This document shows, one piece after another, positions 7,215 to 18,367 of a stretch of DNA of 60,900 nucleotides. The stretch lies in assembly GCA_021794575.1 (NCBI GenBank), contig JAJYQO010000018.1:1-60900 (forward strand), in the 5' to 3' direction. A model generated the notes under the pieces. It worked only from the letters and a program-made list of their open reading frames with translations. It was not told the DNA's origin and did no database searches. The stretch is from Pseudomonadota bacterium. GTDB lineage: Bacteria; Pseudomonadota; Gammaproteobacteria; Xanthomonadales; Rhodanobacteraceae. The position numbers and the translations under genes were made by a program. Positions within the stretch are counted from its first letter, which is position 1, and the number at the start of each line of letters is the position of its first letter.

Positions 7215-9698
7215 TCATGCGCTGCCGCCGCGGGTGCCGGATCGCGCGGCGGATGTCTTTGCGGCAGCTTTCTTGATCGTGGTCTTCTTGGCCGCGGCTT
7301 TGCTGACCGGCGCCGTCTTGGCGACAGCCTGCTTGGCCGGTGCGCCGGGCTTGCCGGCGGTCTGCTTGCCGGATGTCTTCCTGGCCGCGCCACCGCGCGC
7401 GGTGCCGCGCTTGGGTTTGGCCGGCGCGGCGGCCAGCAGTGCGATGCACTCCTCGGCGCCCAGCGAGGCCGGCTCGCGGTCCTTGGGGATGCGTGCGTTC
7501 TTCTCGCCGTCGGTGATGTAGGGCCCGTAGCGGCCGTTGAGCACCTGCACGCCGTTGCCGAAATCCTTGATGATGCGGTTGGCGGCGGCCTCGCGCTTGG
7601 CCTGCAGCAGCGCCAGCGCGTGCGCCAGGTCGATACTGTAGGGGTCGTCCTCCTTGCCCAGGGAGGCGTAGGTGTCGCCCTGTTTGACGAACGGTCCGAA
7701 GCGGCCGATGCCCACGCTCACCGCCTCGCCATCGGGCGAGGTGCCCAGCGTGCGCGGCAGCTTGAACAGTTCCAGGGCCTCGGCGAGGGTGATCGTGTGC
7801 ATGCTCTGGCCGGGGCGCAGCGAGGCGTAGCGCGGCGTGTCGCCGGCTTCCTTCAGGCCGATCTGCGCAAACGCCCCATAACGGCCCAGGCGCACGCTCA
7901 CCGCTTTGCCGCTGACCGGATCCGTGCCGATCTCGCGCGCGCCGGTGGCCTCGCTGCGCTCGACGCTCTCGGTCTTCTGTTCGACCTGCTGCTTGAACGG
8001 CGTCCAGAACTTCTGCAGCAGCGGCACCCAGTCCTCCTCACCGCGGCTGACCGCGTCGAGTTCGTCCTCCAGTCGCGCGGTGAAGTCGTAGTCAACGTAC
8101 TGCGCGAAGTGCTGACTGAGGAACTTGCCCACGGCGCGGCCGACATCGGTGGGCCGGAAGCGGCGCTGGTCCAGCAGCACGTACTCGCGCGCCAGCAGCA
8201 CCTGGATGATGCTGGCGTAGGTGGACGGCCGGCCGATGCCGTACTCCTCCAGCGCCTTCACCAGGGACGCTTCGCTGTAGCGCGGCGGCGGCTCGGTGAA
8301 GTGTTGCTCGGCGAGGATGTCGGCCAGCGGCACCGACGTGCCGGCCTGCAGCGCCGGCAGCTTGCGCTCTGCCTCGTCGTCGTCGGCTTTCTGGTCGCGG
8401 CCTTCCTCGTACACCGCCAGAAAACCCGGATCGACCACGGTGGTGCCGCTGGCGCGGAAGGCGCTGTCAGTGCCGCAGGCCAGATCGACGCTGACCGTAT
8501 TGAGCGTGGCCGGGATCATCTGGCTGGCCACCGCGCGCTTCCAGATCAGCTCGTACAGCTTGCGCTGGTCGTCGTTGAGAAACGCCGCGATGGACTTCGG
8601 CGTGCGTAGTGCCGAAGTCGGCCGGATGGCTTCGTGCGCTTCCTGCGCGTTCTTGGATTTGGTCTGGTAGAAGTTGGGCTTCTCCGGCACGGCCTGCGCG
8701 CCGTATTCGCGCGCGATCACTTGGCGCAGCTCGGACAGTGCCTCGGCGGAGAGGCTCACCGAGTCGGTGCGCATGTAGCTGATCAGGCCGACGTTGCCCT
8801 CATCGCCCAGTGCCACGCCCTCGTACAAGCCCTGCGCCACGCGCATGGTCCGGCTGGTGGCGAAACCCAGCTTGCGTGCGGCTTCCTGCTGCAGGGTAGA
8901 GGTAGTGAACGGCGGCGCGGCGCGGCGCTTGCGCTCTTTGGATTGCACCTCGCTGACTACCAGCCGGCCGCCGGCCGCGGCCAGCAGCGCGGCACGCGCG
9001 GCGTGCGCGCCGCCGGCGTCGGTGATGTCGAACTGTTCGAACTTCTTGCCCTTGAGCTTGCTCAGCCGCGCCGTGAACGCGACGCCGGCGTGGGCGAGCT
9101 GCGCGTCCAGTGACCAGTATTCGCGCGCCTTGAAGGCCTCGATTTCTTCCTCGCGCTCGACGATCATGCGCAGTGCCGGCGACTGTACGCGGCCCGCCGA
9201 CAACCCGCGCTGCACCTTGCGCCATAGCACCGGCGAGAGGTTGAAACCGACCAGATAGTCCAGCGCGCGACGCGCCTGTTGCGCATCCACCAGATCGTGG
9301 GAAAGTGCGCGCGGATTGGCCACGGCTTCCAGGATGGCGCGCGGGGTGATCTCGCTGAACACCACGCGTTGCACGCGGCGGCCATCCAGCAGACCGCGCT
9401 CGCGCAGGATCTCGCTGATGTGCCAGCTGATCGCCTCGCCCTCGCGGTCGAGGTCGGTGGCGAGGTAGATCGCCTCGGCCTTGCCGGCGGCGCGGGCAAT
9501 GGCATCGACGTGCTTCTCGTTCTTGTCGATCAGCGCGTAGCGCATGGCGAAGCCGTGTTCGGGATCGACCGCGCCTTCCTTCGGCACCAGGTCGCGCACG
9601 TGGCCGTAGGAGGCCAGCACCTCGAAATCCTTGCCGAGGTATTTGTTGATCGTCTTGGCCTTGGCGGGCGACTCGACGATGAGCAAGTTCTTGGCCAT
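7215..9698 (-). CDS. topA: DNA topoisomerase I
   Basis: 827 residues. Type IA topoisomerase that relaxes negative supercoils. The N-terminus MAKNLLIVESPAKAKTINKY begins the Toprim domain, with its acidic motif TDLDREGE; the active-site tyrosine lies in GLISYMRTDS; the gate region contains GIGRPSTYASII. The E. coli zinc ribbons are absent. Instead there are Toprim_C-type repeats (GRYGAF, GRFGPF, GRYGPYI) and then a histone H1-like Lys/Ala/Pro tail over the last 70 residues, typical of xanthomonad enzymes. The tail may bind DNA or RNA. It heads the minus-strand run containing the ligase. Confidence 0.97.
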   Translation of the reverse strand: MAKNLLIVESPAKAKTINKYLGKDFEVLASYGHVRDLVPKEGAVDPEHGFAMRYALIDKNEKHVDAIARAAGKAEAIYLATDLDREGEAISWHISEILRERGLLDGRRVQRVVFSEITPRAILEAVANPRALSHDLVDAQQARRALDYLVGFNLSPVLWRKVQRGLSAGRVQSPALRMIVEREEEIEAFKAREYWSLDAQLAHAGVAFTARLSKLKGKKFEQFDITDAGGAHAARAALLAAAGGRLVVSEVQSKERKRRAAPPFTTSTLQQEAARKLGFATSRTMRVAQGLYEGVALGDEGNVGLISYMRTDSVSLSAEALSELRQVIAREYGAQAVPEKPNFYQTKSKNAQEAHEAIRPTSALRTPKSIAAFLNDDQRKLYELIWKRAVASQMIPATLNTVSVDLACGTDSAFRASGTTVVDPGFLAVYEEGRDQKADDDEAERKLPALQAGTSVPLADILAEQHFTEPPPRYSEASLVKALEEYGIGRPSTYASIIQVLLAREYVLLDQRRFRPTDVGRAVGKFLSQHFAQYVDYDFTARLEDELDAVSRGEEDWVPLLQKFWTPFKQQVEQKTESVERSEATGAREIGTDPVSGKAVSVRLGRYGAFAQIGLKEAGDTPRYASLRPGQSMHTITLAEALELFKLPRTLGTSPDGEAVSVGIGRFGPFVKQGDTYASLGKEDDPYSIDLAHALALLQAKREAAANRIIKDFGNGVQVLNGRYGPYITDGEKNARIPKDREPASLGAEECIALLAAAPAKPKRGTARGGAARKTSGKQTAGKPGAPAKQAVAKTAPVSKAAAKKTTIKKAAAKTSAARSGTRGGSA

Positions 9699-9847
9699 GG
9701 GGCACTCGGATGGGGGATGGCGCGGGCGCTGCCGGCAGCGCCGCGAACGGGCGCCTCTCTTTTAGTCTGGGGGCCAGCGAGGCCGGGCTGTCAAGTTCAT
9801 TCTGCAAACCGTGGCGATGGTCATGGCTGTTGGCGCGCTCACCGCGC

Positions 9848-10897
9848 TCATGCCGGAAGGCGCAGCGGCAACGCATTCCACGCGGCGATGGCCTCGTCCA
9901 CCGGAGTGTCCAGCAGACGCGCGCGGCCGGCATCCGCGCCGCCCAGCCAGCGCACCGGTGCACCACTGGGCGAACGCGGCAGCCACGCCGCGGCGCCGGC
10001 CGCGCCGTACAGCACCAACAGCGGACAGTCCAGCGCGGCCGCGCTGTGCGCCGGACCGGTATCCACGCTCAGCATGCCCGCCGCGCGTGCCTGCAGCGCC
10101 AGCAGGCGCGGCAGCGGCAGGTCGTCGCCGATGGCGTGCGCGCATGCCAGCCGGCTGGCGCGTGCCAACCGATGCAGCCAGTGCTGTTCGGGCGGCGTGC
10201 CGGTCAGCAGGATCAGGGCCTGCGGCAGGCGCGCGTGCATGGCATGCAGCAGCGCCAGCCAGTGCGCGTCCGGCCACGCTTTGCTATCGCCCAGCCTGCC
10301 GCGTGCGCCGCCATGCTTGAGCGTGCGCTTGTTGCCGGGATGCAGCAGTAGCAGCGGCCGCGCGTTCCAGCCACGTGCCGTCAGCCAGCGCGCGCAGTCC
10401 TCGTGCTGCGCGGTGCCGACCGCGAGTTGCGGTGCCGCCGGTACCGCAGCCGCCGGCGCACCGTGCCAGCGCGGCGCATCCAGCGCGCCGAAAGCCAGCC
10501 AGCGGTCGACCCAGTGCGTGCGTGCGCATTCGCCGTGCTCGCCGACCCACAGCAGATCCGCGCGCTCGAAGCCGGCACGGGCAAGCAGGCGCGCGACCGG
10601 TGCCGTGGCCAACTCATCGCATACGTACACCGGCCGCGACCCGGCGGCGCGCAGCTGCACCACCGCCCGCCACTGGCGCGGATCGGACCAATACGGACGC
10701 CTGCGGCTGCCCAGCAGCAGCACGCACCGCACGTCGGGGTGTCCGGCGTACAGCGACGGCGTCCAGGCGCCGGCGCTCAGCACATCCGGTGCCAGCCCGT
10801 AGCGCCGGTGCAGCAGTGCCAGCAGCGGCGTCAGCAGCACCATGTCGCCCAGTGCGCCGAAGCGCACCACCAGCGGTCGCGGCGCCGGTCCGATCAT
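9848..10897 (-). CDS. GT9 (heptosyltransferase-like) glycosyltransferase
   Basis: 349 residues. Family 9 glycosyltransferase, the heptosyltransferase I/II (WaaC/WaaF) group that builds the lipopolysaccharide inner core from ADP-heptose. Visible motifs are VVRFGALGDMVLLTPLL at the N-terminus, LLLLHPGNKRTLK in the nucleotide-sugar domain and LSVDTGPAHSAAALDCPLL near the C-terminus, the signature that contacts the sugar donor. The start codon overlaps the stop of a small upstream ORF (ATGA). With the acyltransferase gene further upstream it forms a likely envelope lipid unit. Whether it transfers heptose or another sugar is not determined. Confidence 0.88.
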   Translation of the reverse strand: MIGPAPRPLVVRFGALGDMVLLTPLLALLHRRYGLAPDVLSAGAWTPSLYAGHPDVRCVLLLGSRRRPYWSDPRQWRAVVQLRAAGSRPVYVCDELATAPVARLLARAGFERADLLWVGEHGECARTHWVDRWLAFGALDAPRWHGAPAAAVPAAPQLAVGTAQHEDCARWLTARGWNARPLLLLHPGNKRTLKHGGARGRLGDSKAWPDAHWLALLHAMHARLPQALILLTGTPPEQHWLHRLARASRLACAHAIGDDLPLPRLLALQARAAGMLSVDTGPAHSAAALDCPLLVLYGAAGAAAWLPRSPSGAPVRWLGGADAGRARLLDTPVDEAIAAWNALPLRLPA

Positions 10898-11061
10898 CGT
10901 TCGATGGCCGCGGCGATCGCGGTCGCGCGCACGGATTCAGCCAGCGTCTCCGCGCGTTGCGCCGGTGGCGCCAAGCGCTGCGCGGGGTGCGCTTCCGGCG
11001 CATCGACGATGGGGTGCGGATCGAGCGGCGCGTCGCGCAGGCCGTCCGGCAACGCGGTCAT
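10894..11061 (-). CDS. small conserved-looking ORF upstream of the GT9 gene
   Basis: 55 residues from the ATG at 11061, ending in an ATGA overlap with the glycosyltransferase start. The reading frame has strongly GC-rich third positions, as in neighbouring real genes. This bias continues upstream of the ATG through a CDPCG motif, so a non-ATG start giving about 75 residues is possible. It lies in an otherwise empty 354-base gap (10898-11251). No signal peptide or known domain is seen. The product is unrecognised; coding status rests on overlap and codon bias. Confidence 0.5.
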   Translation of the reverse strand: MTALPDGLRDAPLDPHPIVDAPEAHPAQRLAPPAQRAETLAESVRATAIAAAIER

Positions 11062-11251
11062 GCCGCAGGGATCGCAGCGTGTCGGCTCGATGGCCAGCGC
11101 GCGCAGCGGTTGGACATGCGCCAAGCCCGGCAAGCCCCGATCCCGCGGGCGGAATCCGGGATGGCGGGTCCGGGGCCGACCCGCGCGATCGGCGCCACGC
11201 CGGCGGGTGGCGCCGGCTGTCGGCGTCCGCAGCCGGACGCGGGCGGTGGCC

Positions 11252-12181
11252 TCAGCGCGGGCGCGTCGCTGCATAGGGATCGGGATCCTGCGGCTGCGCG
11301 CGCAGCGACCAGCGCTTGTAGGTCCACTGGTACTGCTCGAATGCGCTGCGCACGCAATCCTCCACTGCCGCGTTGAGCGCGCCGCAGGCCACGCCGGGAT
11401 CGACAGCGGCGATCTCCGGGGGGGCCGCACGCCAGTGCAGGCGAAAGCCGGCGCCGCGCGGCAGGCGCTCCATGAAACCGAACAGCACGGTGGCGCCGGT
11501 GCGCTGCGCCAGCCGCGGCAGCAGCACCATGGTTGCCGCGGGCCGGCCGAAGAAGGGCGCGAACACGCCCTCGCCGGCGCGCGGCTGCTGATCGGGCAGG
11601 ATGCCGACCACGCCGCCCGCCGCCAGGCGCCGATACAGGCTGCGCATGCCGCTGCCCTCGGCACGCACCTGTTCCGGTGCAAAGCTGCCGCGCGCACGGC
11701 GCAGCAGCGGCTCCCAGTCCGGGCTGTGCGGCGGCCGGTACAGGATGGCCAGCGGCGTGCGGGCGCCGATCCAGTGATTCAGCAATTCCCAACAGCCCAG
11801 ATGCGGCGCGGCCACGATCAGACCCTTGCCTTGCGCCAGCGCGGCGTCGAACAGCGCCTGCCCGCGTACCTCGCGCACCAACCGCAGCGCGCGCCGCGCA
11901 CCGCCGCCCCAGACCTTGCCCAGTTCGGCGCCACCGCGACCGGTTTCGCGCAGGCACGTGCGCGCCAGCGCGGCGCGCGCCGCGGCATCCAGTTCGGGGC
12001 GGGCGATGGCCAGGTTGGCCTCGGCCACGCGCCGTTCGCGGCCGCGTGCGCGCCACAGCAGGTCGCCAGCTCCCGCGCCCAGCGCGTGCAGCGTGCGCAG
12101 CGGCAGCAGGCCGGCCAGACGCAGCAGGGCGTAGGTCAGCGCCACGGGCCAGCGCATGCGCGGGGGATCGGCGGATGTCAT
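11252..12181 (-). CDS. LpxL/LpxM-type lysophospholipid acyltransferase
   Basis: 309 residues, close to the 300-320 of lipid A late acyltransferases (HtrB/MsbB). These inner-membrane enzymes add a secondary acyl chain to Kdo2-lipid IVA from acyl-ACP. A hydrophobic N-terminal segment ([20 protein letters not shown]) precedes the HxxxxE catalytic motif in [30 protein letters not shown] is the second family block. The start is at [11 protein letters not shown], since the longer frame is non-coding. It shares orientation with the GT9 gene 354 bases downstream, consistent with LPS assembly. Lauroyl versus myristoyl specificity cannot be read. Confidence 0.88.
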   Translation of the reverse strand: MTSADPPRMRWPVALTYALLRLAGLLPLRTLHALGAGAGDLLWRARGRERRVAEANLAIARPELDAAARAALARTCLRETGRGGAELGKVWGGGARRALRLVREVRGQALFDAALAQGKGLIVAAPHLGCWELLNHWIGARTPLAILYRPPHSPDWEPLLRRARGSFAPEQVRAEGSGMRSLYRRLAAGGVVGILPDQQPRAGEGVFAPFFGRPAATMVLLPRLAQRTGATVLFGFMERLPRGAGFRLHWRAAPPEIAAVDPGVACGALNAAVEDCVRSAFEQYQWTYKRWSLRAQPQDPDPYAATRPR

Positions 12182-12326
12182 CGTCACTGGCAACGGAAAA
12201 CCCGAGAGTATGCAGCGCCGGCGGTCACGCGACAGCCGTGCGGCCTCGTGGAACGTCCGAACCTGCCCGGCTCGCCCATGCGCGACGTGGCGCGCACAAT
12301 GCACGCCGATATGTCGGGAGCGGACC

Positions 12327-12767
12327 ATGATTGCCTTGATCCAGCGCGTGCGCCGTGCGCATGTCGAGGCCGATGGCGAAGTGATCGGCCGCATCGACGC
12401 CGGCCTGCTGGCGCTGGTGGCGGTGCAGCCCGACGATGGCGAGGCGCAAGCGCAGCGCCTGCTGCAGCGCGTGCTGGGTTACCGCGTGTTCGGCGACGCG
12501 GCCGGGCGCATGAACCGCAGCCTGGCCGAAACCGGCGGCGGCCTGTTGTTGGTCAGCCAGTTCACCCTGGCCGCCGACACCCGCAAGGGCATGCGTGCCA
12601 GCTTCACCAGGGCCGCGCCGCCGGTGCTGGCCGAACGCCTGTTCGCGCACCTGTTGGAACAGGCGCGCGCGCGCCATGCGCCGGTGGCCGGCGGACGCTT
12701 CGGAGCCGACATGCAGGTGCACCTGATCAACGACGGGCCGGTCACGTTCTGGCTGGAGGCACATTGA
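12327..12767 (+). CDS. dtd: D-aminoacyl-tRNA deacylase
   Basis: 146 residues against 145 in E. coli. Dtd hydrolyses D-aminoacyl-tRNAs (and Gly-tRNA-Ala) so that D-residues do not enter translation. The start [19 protein letters not shown] matches the family. Both active-site elements are present: SQFTLAAD (SQxTL) and the cross-subunit [10 protein letters not shown] (GPVTF, the Gly-cisPro motif). It is transcribed toward rpoD and is divergent from the acyltransferase gene, with 145 bases between them. Confidence 0.96.
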   Translation: MIALIQRVRRAHVEADGEVIGRIDAGLLALVAVQPDDGEAQAQRLLQRVLGYRVFGDAAGRMNRSLAETGGGLLLVSQFTLAADTRKGMRASFTRAAPPVLAERLFAHLLEQARARHAPVAGGRFGADMQVHLINDGPVTFWLEAH

Positions 12768-12805
12768 ACGCATGCTTCGTGCCAAGGAACCCCGCACTTG
12801 AATAC

Positions 12806-12834
12806 TGGTCAGAGTATCGCCAACTGGCTAAACT
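12806..12834 (+). promoter_or_regulatory. candidate sigma70 promoter of rpoD
   Basis: TGGTCA (12806-12811), a 17-base spacer and TAAACT (12829-12834) match the -35 and -10 consensus at four of six positions each. The implied start near 12841 leaves a leader of about 24 bases before the rpoD ATG. This is a pattern match only. Confidence 0.35.
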
Positions 12835-12864
12835 GGAAGGTTCATTCACCCCATGGTGCGCGGC

Positions 12865-14715
<1,851 letters not shown>

Positions 14716-14739
14716 GCGCGCGCCATGGGCGCGGCGTCG

Positions 14740-14770
14740 CGACGATGCCCGCCCCGTGCGGGCATCGTCG
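14740..14770. terminator. strong hairpin between convergent rpoD and AMP nucleosidase
   Basis: CGACGATGCCCGC (14740-14752), loop CCCGT, then the exact complement GCGGGCATCGTCG (14758-14770): a 13-bp perfect stem. It lies in the 68-base gap between converging genes, so it can serve both. No T-run follows, as is usual in very GC-rich genomes. Confidence 0.75.
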
Positions 14771-14783
14771 TCCGCGGCGGCGA

Positions 14784-15581
14784 TTACTCGGACTCGGGCT
14801 CCATATCTTCCTCGAAGCGCAGGTGCTTGACGCTGCGCCCGTTGCGGCGCACCAGCTTCAGCGCCTCGATGCCGACCTTGATGTGCGCTTCGACATAATG
14901 GGCGGTGACCGTGCGGTCACTGGCCTCGGTTTTCACGCCTTCCGGGATCATCGGCTGGTCCGAGACCAGCAGCAGCGCGCCACACGGGATGTGGTTGGCG
15001 AAGCCGGCCGCGAAGATGGTGGCGGTTTCCATGTCGATGGCCATGCTGCGCGTGGCGCGCAGGTGCGCCTTGAAGGCGTCGTCGTGCTCCCAGACGCGGC
15101 GGTTGGTGGTGTACACGGTGCCGGTCCAGTAGTCGTGGCCGAGGTCGCGGATCATCGTCGAGACCGCGCGCTGCAGCTGGAACGCCGGCAGCGCCGGCAC
15201 TTCCGGCGGCAGGTAGTCGTTGCTGGTGCCTTCGCCGCGGATGGCGGCGATCGGCAGCACCAGGTCGCCGATCTGGTTTTTCTTCTTCAGGCCGCCGCAC
15301 TTGCCCAGGAACACGCAGGCCCTGGGCGCGATGGCGCTGAGCAGGTCCATCACGGTGGCGGCATTGGGGCTGCCCATGCCGAAGTTGATCAGGGTGATGC
15401 CGTCGGCCGTGGCGTTGGGCATGGGCCGGTCGAGACCCTGCACCTCCACGCCGTGCCACTGCGCGAACAGTTCGACGTAATGGCCGAAGTTGGTCAGCAG
15501 GATGTGCTGGCCGAAGGCGGAAAGCGGCGTACCGGTGTAACGCGGTAGCCAGTTGCTGACGATCTGGTGTTTCTCACGCAT
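14784..15581 (-). CDS. amn: AMP nucleosidase
   Basis: 265 residues, the short form found in xanthomonads and Bacteroidetes rather than the 480-residue E. coli Amn. It cleaves AMP to adenine and ribose 5-phosphate. The N-terminus (MREKHQIVSNWLPRYTGTPL) and INFGMGSPNAATVMDLL match the TIGR01721-type family as I know it. The nucleoside phosphorylase-like core has FLGKCGGLK, and SMAIDMETATIFAAGFAN is the purine/ribose-binding segment. The start is the ATG giving the family N-terminus. It is separated from xerC by 113 bases. Confidence 0.88.
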   Translation of the reverse strand: MREKHQIVSNWLPRYTGTPLSAFGQHILLTNFGHYVELFAQWHGVEVQGLDRPMPNATADGITLINFGMGSPNAATVMDLLSAIAPRACVFLGKCGGLKKKNQIGDLVLPIAAIRGEGTSNDYLPPEVPALPAFQLQRAVSTMIRDLGHDYWTGTVYTTNRRVWEHDDAFKAHLRATRSMAIDMETATIFAAGFANHIPCGALLLVSDQPMIPEGVKTEASDRTVTAHYVEAHIKVGIEALKLVRRNGRSVKHLRFEEDMEPESE

Positions 15582-15694
15582 GGATTGAGCCCGGACGGTG
15601 CCCGCGAGGGGCGTGCCGGCGACGCCACGCCGGCAGGAACCTTGCATTGTGCCGCGCCAGTGTAACGGTCCGCGCAGTGCGGTCGCAGCCGCAC

Positions 15695-16594
15695 TCAGCG
15701 CCGGCGGGCGCGCGGATGCGCGCGGTCGTAGACCTGTGCCAGGCGTTGGAAGTCCAGGTGCGTGTAGATCTCGGTGGTGGCGATGTCGGCATGGCCCAGC
15801 AGTTCCTGCACTGCGCGCAGTTCGCCCGAGGATTCCAGCAGATGGCTGGCGCAGGTATGGCGCAGCAGGTGCGGATGCACGCGTTGCGCGATGCCCTGCT
15901 CGCCGGCGCGGCGTTTCAGGCGCAGCCGCAACGCGGCGGGCGTCAGCGGCGCGCCGTGGCGGCCCGGAAATACCGGCGTCTCCGCTGCGGCCAGCGCCGG
16001 CCGCAGCGCACGCAGCGCGGCCAGCGCCTGACCGCCCACCGGCACCACGCGCGTTTTGCTGCCCTTGCCGGTGACGCGCACCAGGCCCTCGTCCAGATCC
16101 AGGTCGCGCCAGCGCACGCCGCACAGTTCGGCCACGCGCAGGCCGCTGGAGTACAGCAGCTCCAGCGCGGCGCGGTCGCGCGCGACCAGCGCGTCGTCGG
16201 CGTCCAGCTCCATCAGGCGCTGCGCCTGGTCGACGTCCAGCACGTGCGGCAGTTTGCGGCGCAGCTTCGGCGCGCGCACACCGGCGGCGGGACTGGCGTC
16301 CAACTCACCCTCGCGCAACTGCCAGCGAAAAAAACTGCGGCAGGCGGCCAGCAGGTGATGCAGGCTGCCGGCCCCGCGGCCGCGGCGGTGCTCGGCGGCG
16401 ACCAGCGCCTGCAGCTGCGCCGGCTGCAGCGCTCTCCAACTGCGCACGCCCTGGGTCTCGGCGTACCGCGTCAACAGCTGCAGTTCGCGCGCGTAGTTGT
16501 CGGCGGTGCGCGGCGCGTAACGGCGCTCGATGAGCAGGTAGTCGAGGAAGCGCGCCACCGCGTGCTGCAGCGGCACGCCGTCGCGCGCGTTCAC
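15695..16594 (-). CDS. xerC: tyrosine recombinase XerC
   Basis: 299 residues (E. coli 298). With XerD it resolves chromosome dimers at dif. A GTG start was chosen because it overlaps the DUF484 stop (GTGA) and gives the family length. The SAM-like N-terminal domain is followed by the catalytic domain: Arg in SSGLRVAELCG, Lys in GKGSKTRVVPV, HLLRHTCASHLL (HxxR), LLGHADI (His) and the nucleophile in TTEIYTHLD. It closes the lptM-dapF-DUF484-xerC operon, the standard gammaproteobacterial arrangement, which favours XerC over XerD. Confidence 0.96.
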   Translation of the reverse strand: MNARDGVPLQHAVARFLDYLLIERRYAPRTADNYARELQLLTRYAETQGVRSWRALQPAQLQALVAAEHRRGRGAGSLHHLLAACRSFFRWQLREGELDASPAAGVRAPKLRRKLPHVLDVDQAQRLMELDADDALVARDRAALELLYSSGLRVAELCGVRWRDLDLDEGLVRVTGKGSKTRVVPVGGQALAALRALRPALAAAETPVFPGRHGAPLTPAALRLRLKRRAGEQGIAQRVHPHLLRHTCASHLLESSGELRAVQELLGHADIATTEIYTHLDFQRLAQVYDRAHPRARRR

Positions 16595-17268
16595 TGATAG
16601 CGGCCCAGCGCCACGCTGGCGGCTTCGGCGATCAGCTTCAGGAACAGCGTGCCGATGCCCGGATGGAAGCGATTGACGTCCAGACTGCCGATGCCGAGCA
16701 GACCGCACCCGCCCAGTTTCAGCAGCGCTGCCGATTGCACAGCGCCGGCGTCGGCGCCGAACAACGTCTCCAGCTTGTCCGGCGCCAGCCGCCCGCATAG
16801 CGGCTCGCCGCGCGCCAGGAAATCGGCGAAGGCCGGCAGCGTTGCGATGCCGGCGGGCACCGCGCGCACCCAGGACAGGCCATCGAGGCCCGCATGCGCG
16901 CCCTCCAGCAGCAGGCTGACGTGCTCGGTGTGGAAGTCTTCGCGCAGTCCGGCGACGATGGCGCGCGCGCAGGCGGGCAGGTCGGTGGCGCGCAGCAGGC
17001 TGAGCGTATAAGTGTGTACCTGCACCGCGCGCTGTTCGTTCTCGCCGGCGATCTCGATCAGCTCGGCCAGCCGCGCCTCCAGCTCGCGCTGGCGTTCGCG
17101 CAGCAGCGCGAGTTGGTAGCCGGTGAGCGAGGCGGCGCTGCCCTGCTCGCGCGGAATCACCAGCAGTTCGGCGATGTCCGGGAAGTCCTTCAGGAATGTC
17201 GGATGGCGGCGCAGCCAGGCGGCCACGTCCATCGCTTCCAGTCCGGTCTTCAGGCTCAACTCGGCCAT
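16591..17268 (-). CDS. DUF484 family (GAF-like) protein
   Basis: 225 residues. The N-terminal WLRRHPTFLKDFPDIAELL is the hallmark of DUF484, followed by a coiled-coil stretch (ALLRERQRELEARLAELIEIA) and a C-terminal GAF-like domain ending in LFLKLIAEAASVALGRY. The biochemical role is unknown. Its constant position between dapF and xerC is the main clue, hinting at a link to chromosome segregation or wall synthesis. It overlaps xerC by four bases and follows dapF after 76 bases. Confidence 0.9.
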   Translation of the reverse strand: MAELSLKTGLEAMDVAAWLRRHPTFLKDFPDIAELLVIPREQGSAASLTGYQLALLRERQRELEARLAELIEIAGENEQRAVQVHTYTLSLLRATDLPACARAIVAGLREDFHTEHVSLLLEGAHAGLDGLSWVRAVPAGIATLPAFADFLARGEPLCGRLAPDKLETLFGADAGAVQSAALLKLGGCGLLGIGSLDVNRFHPGIGTLFLKLIAEAASVALGRYQ

Positions 17269-17344
17269 GCGCGCGTTCTCCTCGGGCGGCGCGGCAAGTG
17301 TGCGGCGCGGGCGTGGCCCGCGCAACGCGCCGCGGCGGCGGCGG

Positions 17345-18187
17345 TCAGGCACGGCTGTCGTCCAGCCACTCGCCCTCGTAGACGAACGCGGCGGGGCCGC
17401 GCATGTGCAGCGCATGCCCCGGACCCGGCCAGCGCAGGCGCAGCACGCCACCAGGCAGCGCGACCGCCGTCTCGACATCCACGCGCCCGGCCAGCCGCAG
17501 TGCCGCCATCGCCGCCGCGGCGCCGCTGCCGCAGGCCGCGGTCCAGCCGGCGCCACGCTCGTGCACGCGCAGGCGCACGCAGGTGCGGTCGAGCACCTGC
17601 GCGAAGCCGGCGTTGACGCCGTGCGCGAAGGACGCGTGCGTGGTCAGCGCGGGCCCCAACCGTTCCAGAGCAGGCGCGGAAAGATCCTCCACCTCGACTA
17701 CGGCATGCGGATTGCCCATCGATACCAGGGCGCAGCGCAGCGGCGCGTTGTCGATTCGCAACACGCATGACGCTGCCTCCGCCGCGCCGCTGCAGCCGGT
17801 TGCCTCCGCGCCGAAGCACGGCTCGCCCAGGTCGACCTCGATATCGTCCAGCGCATGCACGCGCACGCCGGAAACTTCGGCGCCCTCCAGCCATGCTTCT
17901 TCGCCGAAAGCGATTTCACCGGCGCGCGCCAGCCAGGCGGCGACGCAGCGCAGGCCGTTGCCGCACTGCTCGGCGCGCGTGCCATCGCGGTTCCAGATGC
18001 GCCACGACGCCACGCAATCGCGCCGCATGGGTGCGTGCAGAGTCAGCAGTTGGTCGAAGCCGATGCCGCACTGGCGGTCGCCCATGCGCCGGATCAGTGC
18101 CGGATCGCCGGGGAAGGGCTGCGCACGGGCATCGAGCACGGCGAAATCGTTGCCCAACCCGTGCATCTTGGTGAAGCGCAGGCTCAC
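17345..18187 (-). CDS. dapF: diaminopimelate epimerase
   Basis: 280 residues. Interconverts LL- and meso-diaminopimelate for lysine and peptidoglycan synthesis. Both catalytic cysteines are visible, in EQCGNGLRC and AACGSGAAA, as are the substrate-binding N-terminus FTKMHGLGNDF and the ERGAG motif. The residue after GAG is Trp rather than the E. coli Glu, which is variable in the family and not catalytic. The GTG start overlaps the lptM stop (GTGA), so the two are coupled. Confidence 0.97.
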   Translation of the reverse strand: MSLRFTKMHGLGNDFAVLDARAQPFPGDPALIRRMGDRQCGIGFDQLLTLHAPMRRDCVASWRIWNRDGTRAEQCGNGLRCVAAWLARAGEIAFGEEAWLEGAEVSGVRVHALDDIEVDLGEPCFGAEATGCSGAAEAASCVLRIDNAPLRCALVSMGNPHAVVEVEDLSAPALERLGPALTTHASFAHGVNAGFAQVLDRTCVRLRVHERGAGWTAACGSGAAAAMAALRLAGRVDVETAVALPGGVLRLRWPGPGHALHMRGPAAFVYEGEWLDDSRA

Positions 18188-18354
18188 GCCGCGCGCGGCG
18201 GCCGGACGCTGGCGGCCTGGGCCGGCGTCGCGCCGCTGCTGGCGGGCGGCGCTGCATGCGCCGCCGCCGCGGGCCGGACCAGCGGGCCCCTGTTGCCGCA
18301 GCCGGCCAGCGCCAGCGCGGCCAGCAGAACGAGTGCCATCGTGCGCGTGTTCAT
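18184..18354 (-). CDS. lptM: LptM-like small lipoprotein
   Basis: 56 residues. A lipoprotein signal peptide (MNTRTMALVLLAALALAGC) puts the acylated cysteine at residue 19, followed by GNRGPLVRP, the CG-(K/R)GPL-P signature of LptM/YifL. In E. coli LptM helps the LptD-LptE outer-membrane translocon mature. The C-terminal half is low-complexity Ala/Pro. It is the first gene of the dapF operon. A TATACT box ends eight bases before the ATG, suggesting a leaderless transcript. Confidence 0.85.
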   Translation of the reverse strand: MNTRTMALVLLAALALAGCGNRGPLVRPAAAAHAAPPASSGATPAQAASVRPPRAA

Positions 18355-18361
18355 GCCGGCA

Positions 18362-18367
18362 AGTATA
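18362..18367 (-). promoter_or_regulatory. candidate -10 element of lptM-dapF-DUF484-xerC
   Basis: TATACT (reading 18367 to 18362) would place the transcription start at or one base before the A of the lptM ATG. No good -35 is visible upstream because that DNA is a GC-only hairpin. There is also no Shine-Dalgarno, consistent with a leaderless mRNA. Confidence 0.4.

Noticed and set aside
17543-17548. Trp instead of Glu in the GAGxT motif of DapF
   Set aside because: The substrate-binding Glu-Arg pair (ERG) and both catalytic cysteines are intact; the changed position varies in the family.
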